Shown: one piece after another, positions 46,504 through 52,358 of the stretch
Position numbering within the stretch: position 1 is the first letter of the stretch
Layout: every line of letters starts with the position of its first letter
Assembly: GCA_028692715.1 (NCBI GenBank)
Contig: JAQUWU010000022.1
Coordinates: 30,784 to 83,141 of the forward strand
Source: Paludibacter sp.
Lineage (GTDB): Bacteria; Bacteroidota; Bacteroidia; Bacteroidales; Paludibacteraceae
Direction: 5' to 3'
Length of the DNA stretch: 52,358 nt
Translations under genes and position numbers: made by a program
The notes under the pieces: generated by a model
Seen by the model: the letters and a program-made list of their open reading frames with translations, nothing else
Database searches by the model: none
Told to the model about the DNA's origin: nothing

Positions 46504-46531
46504 ACATTTTGTGCTTGAAACCACAAAATGT
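46504..46531 (+). terminator. namA terminator
   Basis: ACATTTTGTG (46504-46513) and CACAAAATGT (46522-46531) form a perfect 10-bp stem with an 8-nt loop, followed by TATTATTATT, 10 bp after the namA stop. Confidence 0.7.
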
Positions 46532-46554
46532 ATTATTATTCAAATATTATTCTA

Positions 46555-46562
46555 TACATTTG
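46555..46562 (+). promoter_or_regulatory. -7 box TACATTTGC for the first endonuclease I
   Basis: TACATTTG followed by C lies 44 bp upstream of the ATG at 46607. No clear -33 element. Confidence 0.45.
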
Positions 46563-46606
46563 CAGCCCTGTTTTTCAATTGATTTATACATTATTTACTG
46601 ACTGTT

Positions 46607-47674
46607 ATGAAGAAAAATTTTACGCTCTTTTTACTCTCAATTACTCTTTCATTTTATGCTCAAATTCCTGCTGGTTATTACAATGCAGCCATAGGAAAAT
46701 CAGATGCAACACTTCGAGTAACGTTAAAAACAATAATTTCTTCAGAACTAAGTGTCACCTCTTATGCAGGTCTTTATACAGCTTATGCCACAACTGACAA
46801 AAATCCGGAAAACGGAAAATTATGGGACATGTATTCAAACTGTAACTTCACAATAGGAACAGATGAAAATCATGGCGCTAATGGAGGGGAATGTACAAAC
46901 TATAATAGAGAGCACACTACTCCACAAAGTTGGTTTGGAGGTGATGCCCCAATGTATAGCGACCTATTTAATGTTTATCCAACCGATTCATACGTGAATG
47001 GAAAACGCAGTAATTATCCTTATGGAGAAGTAGCGTCCATAAGTTATACTTCCGGCAATGGCAGTAAGCTTGGAACTTCAGGTTTTGCCGGATATTCAGG
47101 GACGGTTTTCGAACCGATTGATGAATATAAAGGCGATTTTGCCCGCACTTATATGTATATGGCAACCTGTTATGCCGGATTGTGCGAAAGTTGGACATCA
47201 ACAAGTGAAGCAGCGGCTATATATAGTTCGTCAAATTTAGGATTTACATCTTATGCTGTTGCACTTTACCTGAAATGGTCACGTCAAGATCCTGTCAGCA
47301 CAAAGGAAATTAACCGGAATAATGCTGTTTATTCAATACAACATAATCGCAATCCCTTTATTGATCATCCCGAACTAGCTGAATTCATTTGGGGTACACG
47401 TATGGGTGAACAGTGGTCTTTGACTACGGAACTAAATAATGTAAAAATTAATTTTTCTATTTCACCAAATCCCGTTCAAAATGAACTTAGTATCAATTCC
47501 GAAGAACAGCAAATGCATTTCGTGGTGTATAATCTGAGTGGACAGCTTATGTTAGCAGGTCAACTAAACATTTCTAAAACAATTCAGGTATCACAATTGA
47601 ATAACGGGATGTACCTTTTGCAACTATCATCAGGAAACAAAAAGTCATTTCAAAAATTTGTAGTAAACAAATAA
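46607..47674 (+). CDS. Secreted endonuclease I, T9SS cargo (paralog 1)
   Basis: A 355-aa protein of the endonuclease I family (PF04231), His-Me finger nucleases related to Vvn and E. coli EndA. Signal peptide 1-18. The active-site region is NREH (100-103, H103 the presumed general base), with DLFNVYPTDSYVN, FEPIDEYKGDFAR (168-180) and NRNPFIDHPEL. From about 275 a T9SS sorting domain follows (NFSISPNPVQNELS to FVVNK). It should cut extracellular DNA for nutrition, defence or biofilm turnover. Confidence 0.9.
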   Translation: MKKNFTLFLLSITLSFYAQIPAGYYNAAIGKSDATLRVTLKTIISSELSVTSYAGLYTAYATTDKNPENGKLWDMYSNCNFTIGTDENHGANGGECTNYNREHTTPQSWFGGDAPMYSDLFNVYPTDSYVNGKRSNYPYGEVASISYTSGNGSKLGTSGFAGYSGTVFEPIDEYKGDFARTYMYMATCYAGLCESWTSTSEAAAIYSSSNLGFTSYAVALYLKWSRQDPVSTKEINRNNAVYSIQHNRNPFIDHPELAEFIWGTRMGEQWSLTTELNNVKINFSISPNPVQNELSINSEEQQMHFVVYNLSGQLMLAGQLNISKTIQVSQLNNGMYLLQLSSGNKKSFQKFVVNK

Positions 47675-47734
47675 TGCCGTTTTATTACAAACTCATAAAA
47701 TCCATTACAATCCTTTTAAACTTATTGTTAGCAT

Positions 47735-47765
47735 ATTGCTATTAGCTGAATAAATGCTATATTTG
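47735..47765 (+). promoter_or_regulatory. Promoter ATTG-19-TATATTTG for the second endonuclease I
   Basis: ATTG (47735-47738) and TATATTTG (47758-47765) are spaced by 19 bp, 45 bp upstream of the ATG. Confidence 0.5.
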
Positions 47766-47810
47766 TTGTCTATTGAATAAAAATTCATTTTCAATACTAA
47801 AACATTTTTT

Positions 47811-50639
47811 ATGTATAAATCAAGGTATATCTTTCTTCCAATTCTTTTTTTATTTGTATTATCAACTGTTTTTGCAGCTATACCTTCAGGCTATTACTAT
47901 TTTGCAAAAAACAAAAAGAAAGCAGAACTAAAAACTGCCTTGCATACATATTGTGGTCCTATGTTTGAATTTGACTACGGCGGTGGTGCAGGTTTCACAT
48001 GGCAAGGATTTTACAGCACCGATAACCGCAACGATACTGTTGTGGATATGTATTCAAATACTATTCGGAAATTTAACGGATTTGCTGCAGTAGATGGCAT
48101 GCATATCGAACACTTTTTTCCTAAAAGTTGGTGGGGAGGTCAGGTTACCAATGCTTATAAAGATTTATTCCATCTTTATCCGGCAGATGCTATAACCAAT
48201 ATTACCAAAAGCAATCTACCTCTGGGCGAAGTTACAGGGACACCCACGTTGGATAATGGGGTAACGAAGATCGGAGCGAACGGTTTCGAAACAGCATATA
48301 CCGATAATTGCTTTGAACCGGCAGATGAATATAAAGGTGATTTTGCACGATCCTATTTTTACATATCTACTATTTACGAAGATTATGCTAACCTTTGGCA
48401 ATCTCCCATGATGAACAATAATATCTATCCCGGTTGGAAACCCTGGGCATTGGATTTATTGATGAAATGGAACAAGCAGGATCCGGTTAGTCCCAAAGAA
48501 CTTGCGCGAATTGAGGCTATTTACAATATTCAAGGAAACCGCAATCCGTTTATTGATTATCCCGATTTACCCGATTATATTTGGGGAGTGGATAGCACAA
48601 AGGTTTATCCTTTCCCTGATGAAACAGAAGCCTTTTTACTCACACCACGCCGTGGCGCAAGTATGGATTTCGGGGTGATATTAGTTAACAATTCGAGGAC
48701 TACAAATATCCATTTTCAGGGGGTAAATTTAAACACTGATATATTAGTTTCTTTAACTGGGAATGCGCCTTCACTCGCACTTTCTACCCCAACAATTTCA
48801 TTATCTAATGCATTAAATGGTGTGGATTTGGGCATTACTTTCAGTCCAACAACTTCCGGCTCAATTCGCGATACCTTGTTAGTGCAGGGAGGAGGTCTTG
48901 TTGAAGCAATACGTATCCCGATAAAAGCATTGGCAACATCCAATTTTATTACCTTAGAACCAGAAGAAACAAACCCTGTTGGTGGAACCTTGGAATGGAT
49001 TTCTGATCCGCTGGCAACAGACTATAAACTAAGTTTATATCAGGGCGATACACAAGCCGGAGATTTAATAATTTCTACTTATGTGGAAGGAACCAGTTAT
49101 AATAAAGCCATTGAATTATATAATGGCACGGGGAACACTATTGACTTGTCGAAATATTCTTTACAAAGACAGACTGATGGTTCAGGTAATTTTGGTTCGA
49201 CAATACAACTTAGTGGTACCCTGCCAACAAATCAAAGCTATGTAATTGCCAACAATAATTATCGTGTTAATGCCGAGTTAACAGCAAAAGCACAACGAAC
49301 GGACTCACTGATTAATTTCAACGGAAATGATGCCGTTGCATTGCTGCGTAGTGGCGTTATTATTGATATGGTTGGTCCGGCAGATGTTGGTGCAGCTGTA
49401 TTATGGGGAATGGATATGACATTACAACGTAAATCAACCGTCACACACCCGTTAACATTGTTTAATTCTTCAGAATGGAATTCATTTTCGGTCGATACCT
49501 GGAGTTTTCTTGGCAGTCATTCAATGGATTTTGCCACATCCAACAATTACATTTTGCAAAATATTTCTACCGGAACTGTAACTAGTTATCCAGTTCAGGG
49601 ATTGGTTCCTCAAAATACCTATACTTATAAAGTTGAATCTGTTCGTTCAGGAGGGAATGTTCCGGCCGTAAATACAATGCAATTACATACGTCTCCGTTG
49701 GATATTCCTATTTTGATGGAAGCAACGAATATTCATTCCACTGATTTTACAGCCAACTGGGAAGAAACACTTTATGCAACAGGTTATTTAGTAGATGTCT
49801 TTAAATTAGAAGGACAAGCTGATACTACTGTAACAGAAGGATTTGATTCTGTTGGCGATAAAGGGACTCCACTCCCAATAGAATGGAGCGGAACTGCTAG
49901 CGGCAATTATACATCCACAACCAGCTCAGGCTTAACACCACCTTCGGTAGGTTTAAAAAATGATGCTGAGTGGTTGCAAACTAAAAGATATCCTCTTCCA
50001 ATTAAGAATCTTACATTTATGTACCGTTTTGCTTCAACAGCTACTGGTTCATCAGTTGGAGTGTATGGCTTGAGTAATGAAGTATGGACAAGGATAGACA
50101 GTATAACTTATTCAAACACAACTAAAACAAATCCGGTGTATACTTTTACAGAATCGCAAGATATGAAAGCATTTCGTATTATTTATCACAAAACAGCCGG
50201 CAATCTTGCTATCGATGATGTCTCAGTAACTTATGGCAATCAGTCAACAATTTACGTTCAGAAGGATATAGCTGTTGGAACTTCTCAAGCTGTAATTTCA
50301 GGACTGGCACCCACAACAACTTATAACTATAATGTCCGCGCAACTTTAGGGACAGCAGTTTCTTTAGCTTCTGAAACAATAAGTATCCAAACAAAATTAT
50401 CAAATAAACTTTCGGAAAATAATGCTTCGTCAATAAAAATTTTCACAGGAAATGATAAAATTAAAGTCTCAGGTCTACAGGGAAATGAGCTGATAAAAGT
50501 CTACTCACTTACCGGAATTTGCCTGAAACAAGTTAAAGCCAATTCATCTGAAATAAATATTGACCTGAAGCAAAGTGGTATTTTCATTGTACAGATACAA
50601 AACGGGGATTACTCATTTGCCAGAAAACTAATTAAATAG
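47811..50639 (+). CDS. Large secreted endonuclease I with nested Fn3 domains, T9SS cargo (paralog 2)
   Basis: A 942-aa protein. Signal peptide 1-22; endonuclease I domain 24-260 with the active-site segment MHIEHFFPKSWWGG (E100, H101), LFHLYPADA and NRNPFIDYPDLPDYIWG. Then an Ig-like domain (271-375). An Fn3-like domain (378-414 and 575-627) appears split by a lamin-tail domain (415-572: AGDLIISTYVEGTSYNKAIELYNGTG). A second Fn3-like domain (631-668 and 812-860) appears split by a jelly-roll domain (672-810). A T9SS sorting domain (872-942) ends it. The catalytic part differs from the NREH form of its neighbours, reading HIEH. Confidence 0.85.
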   Translation: MYKSRYIFLPILFLFVLSTVFAAIPSGYYYFAKNKKKAELKTALHTYCGPMFEFDYGGGAGFTWQGFYSTDNRNDTVVDMYSNTIRKFNGFAAVDGMHIEHFFPKSWWGGQVTNAYKDLFHLYPADAITNITKSNLPLGEVTGTPTLDNGVTKIGANGFETAYTDNCFEPADEYKGDFARSYFYISTIYEDYANLWQSPMMNNNIYPGWKPWALDLLMKWNKQDPVSPKELARIEAIYNIQGNRNPFIDYPDLPDYIWGVDSTKVYPFPDETEAFLLTPRRGASMDFGVILVNNSRTTNIHFQGVNLNTDILVSLTGNAPSLALSTPTISLSNALNGVDLGITFSPTTSGSIRDTLLVQGGGLVEAIRIPIKALATSNFITLEPEETNPVGGTLEWISDPLATDYKLSLYQGDTQAGDLIISTYVEGTSYNKAIELYNGTGNTIDLSKYSLQRQTDGSGNFGSTIQLSGTLPTNQSYVIANNNYRVNAELTAKAQRTDSLINFNGNDAVALLRSGVIIDMVGPADVGAAVLWGMDMTLQRKSTVTHPLTLFNSSEWNSFSVDTWSFLGSHSMDFATSNNYILQNISTGTVTSYPVQGLVPQNTYTYKVESVRSGGNVPAVNTMQLHTSPLDIPILMEATNIHSTDFTANWEETLYATGYLVDVFKLEGQADTTVTEGFDSVGDKGTPLPIEWSGTASGNYTSTTSSGLTPPSVGLKNDAEWLQTKRYPLPIKNLTFMYRFASTATGSSVGVYGLSNEVWTRIDSITYSNTTKTNPVYTFTESQDMKAFRIIYHKTAGNLAIDDVSVTYGNQSTIYVQKDIAVGTSQAVISGLAPTTTYNYNVRATLGTAVSLASETISIQTKLSNKLSENNASSIKIFTGNDKIKVSGLQGNELIKVYSLTGICLKQVKANSSEINIDLKQSGIFIVQIQNGDYSFARKLIK

Positions 50640-50721
50640 GATTAAAGCAACAGAAATATAAATGAATATATTTTGATCTTATTCTTTTAAATATGATAGT
50701 TGAACTTTAGATTTTAAATCA

Positions 50722-51801
50722 ATGACATTTCATCGTTACAGTCGTATTCCTGTCGTTCTATTTTTAATTTCCCTCCTTGTTTCCGGTCTATGGGCACAGG
50801 AACCAACCGGGTATTACTCGGATGCCGAAGGTGAAAATAAAGCAGAACTAAAAACGGCATTACATAACATAATACGAAATCATACTTATCTAGATTACGA
50901 TATAAGTACAAATATTTGGTGGTATACCTATTTTAAAGAAACAGACTGGAGTTCTGAAGGTTATTTTCTTGATATGTATTCAAGCAACAAGAGAGCAACA
51001 TATAATTGGAATCTAATGAACCGGGAGCATTGCATGCCCCGTAGTTGGTGGGGTACAAGTGATATGTATTCAACTTTCGATTCAAATGGTGACTTGGTGA
51101 ATTTATCACCTTCCGATGCGGAAGCCAATACGGCCAAATCAAATTTACCTTTAGGTATAGTCGGAACATCTTCCTTTACAAACGGAGTGACAAAAGTCGG
51201 AAGTAACACTTACCCCGGTTACAACGGAGAGGTTTTTGAGCCGGCTAATGAATATAAAGGTGATTTTGCACGAACTTATATGTATATGGTAACTTGTTAC
51301 GAAGACTATGCACAAAACTGGAGAAGTCTAGGAACTTCAAGCATGCTTTACAATAATACTTATCCCACTTTTAAACCCTATGCCGTCAGTTTATTACTTA
51401 AATGGAGTGCAAATGATCCGGTAAGTGAAAAGGAAATTGTACGTAACAATGCCGTGTATGCACTTCAAAAAAACCGCAATCCTTTTATCGATCATCCCGA
51501 ATTGGCAGATTTTATCTGGGGAACACGCATATCAGAAGAATGGACCTTGGACGTTGGACCGGCAGAGACAACCGTTTTTGCTGTAAATTACAACAAATCA
51601 ACTGATGAAATTTCGGCAGAAATAAGCAAACCCGAACTGGCAACTTATTTTATACAGAGTGTAAACGGAATAGTACTTCAATCCGGTAAATTCTCCTCAA
51701 CTGGAACTGCTCGGGTAACCGAACTTCAAAATGGAATGTATATACTAACGGTTTACAGCGGAACGAAACGAAAAGTCGGAAAATTCTTGATTGTAAGATA
51801 A
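50722..51801 (+). CDS. Secreted endonuclease I, T9SS cargo (paralog 3)
   Basis: A 359-aa protein, the same architecture as paralog 1. Signal peptide 1-25 (LWAQ). Active site NREH at 100-103 (H103), with NREHCMPRSWWG, LVNLSPSDAEAN, VFEPANEYKGDFARTYMYM and NRNPFIDHPELADFIWG. T9SS sorting domain at the C-terminus (about 290-359, LQNGMYILTVYSG). It follows paralog 2 by 82 bp; no clear promoter box lies between, so co-transcription is possible. Confidence 0.9.
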   Translation: MTFHRYSRIPVVLFLISLLVSGLWAQEPTGYYSDAEGENKAELKTALHNIIRNHTYLDYDISTNIWWYTYFKETDWSSEGYFLDMYSSNKRATYNWNLMNREHCMPRSWWGTSDMYSTFDSNGDLVNLSPSDAEANTAKSNLPLGIVGTSSFTNGVTKVGSNTYPGYNGEVFEPANEYKGDFARTYMYMVTCYEDYAQNWRSLGTSSMLYNNTYPTFKPYAVSLLLKWSANDPVSEKEIVRNNAVYALQKNRNPFIDHPELADFIWGTRISEEWTLDVGPAETTVFAVNYNKSTDEISAEISKPELATYFIQSVNGIVLQSGKFSSTGTARVTELQNGMYILTVYSGTKRKVGKFLIVR

Positions 51802-52358
51802 CTAAGTAATGGTCAGAATACAATGTTGTATTTTAAAAAAAAAATAGCAGTTGCCTACAGCAGACAAGTTCTATTCTTGTTTTTTATAAATTGGATTATA
51901 CGACATTATTTATTTCCTATTACTTTTTCTGGAGGAAAATAATTATTTATATCAGAATGTATAGTCAAATTGTCAAAAAAGAAGTTCAGTTATCTGTTTT
52001 TTTTTGCATTTTTGCATATCCTTTATGTAACTACTCAGGGCACACATAAAACAAAGAATTTACAGAATATGTTTTATTTATTGTGTGTAATTTAACTTAC
52101 CGTTTTGCATTAAAGAAATGCACTTTGTGACTTTGTCAGAGCGTTCCTGGCATTCAAAAAAAAAAAAAGAATTCAATAATTTTATTCTATAAACTTAGAA
52201 CTTATATAAACTCTATTTTTCAACGTATAATATATGAGTCCACTCCGAAAAGTCTGAGTAGACAGTTTAATTGATTAATAATTTGTTTAGAAAAAAGTCA
52301 TATAATAGGTTGTATTAACCTAAAAAAGTTCTTTGAAATATTGCGTATATCATTATTA
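51802..52358. other. Gene-free AT-rich end of the window
   Basis: No gene is visible in 557 bp. It holds a repeat similar to 20452-20525 at 51853-51925, an A13 tract (52156-52168), an imperfect 8-bp hairpin (GTCCACTC 52238-52245, GAGTAGAC 52256-52263) and a terminal GTTCTTTGAAATATTG at 52328-52343. Whatever follows at the right edge lies outside the window. Confidence 0.55.
51853..51925. repeat. Dispersed repeat, second copy
   Basis: A GCCTACAGCAGACAAG tract, then GTTCTATTCTT and ATACGACATTATTTATTTC. The same order of blocks is found at 20452-20525 (CCTGCC hairpin, GTTCTATTCTT, ATACGACATTATTTGTTTTC). Both end in ATTACTT. Confidence 0.65.

Noticed and set aside
1-52358. CRISPR array, cas genes, transposase, integrase or phage genes
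   Set aside because: I saw no regularly spaced repeats and no matching protein motifs. The tandem repeats present are irregular or coding.

Overview
The window is a 52 kb AT-rich chromosomal segment of a Bacteroidota bacterium, most likely of the order Bacteroidales (Paludibacter-like, by the look of the secreted proteins). The evidence is the gene content (GldA-type ABC ATPase, DUF4292, DUF3078, Bacteroidota-type ParE), six or more proteins ending in a type IX secretion (T9SS) sorting domain, and promoters of the TAnnTTTG (-7) class instead of sigma-70 TATAAT boxes. Nothing indicates plasmid, phage or an integrated island. No rRNA, tRNA, CRISPR array or transposase gene was found.

Layout. 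1-4.7 kb, minus strand: E3 and E2 of a 2-oxoacid dehydrogenase complex and rhamnulokinase. 5-10.3 kb, plus strand: dtd, pssA, gldA, ruvB, a DUF2007 protein and a lipid-linked oligosaccharide flippase. 10.4-15.9 kb, mostly minus: a ferritin-VIT1 iron exporter with tag, an HD phosphohydrolase (plus), a DUF3078 outer-membrane protein, rmuC and a small ribbon-helix-helix-like protein. 16-19.2 kb, plus: yraN, pyrE, an SRPBCC protein and argH. 19.2-28.3 kb: an oxidoreductase, a carboxypeptidase-regulatory-domain protein, a CLC chloride channel/transporter with xseB, a large SNF2 helicase and a SnoaL-AHSA1 fusion.

28.7-37.4 kb is the accessory, secretion-rich part: a lipoprotein SGNH esterase, a two-gene operon of a double lectin/CBM protein and a GH128-like glucanase (both T9SS cargo), a T9SS-tagged lactonase-type beta-propeller and a Pro/Val/Glu/Thr-repeat surface protein. 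It looks like an extracellular polysaccharide-attack region without SusC/SusD. 38.2-45.2 kb is a minus-strand housekeeping run: dut, TPR lipoprotein, DUF4292 lipoprotein, EnvC-like factor, parE, tadA. 45.4-51.8 kb, plus: namA-like old yellow enzyme and three tandem T9SS-secreted endonuclease I paralogs.

Intergenic spaces carry several families of short palindromic or tandem repeats, one of which supplies the last codons of a gene and another of which sits in frame inside the E2 linker. The most interesting items are the middle endonuclease I (two Fn3 domains, each apparently split by an inserted domain), the lectin-GH128 operon, the CLC protein with valine where exchangers carry the proton glutamate, and the repeat families. 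I did not see a clear-cut wholly new system; the best candidates are stated as hypotheses.
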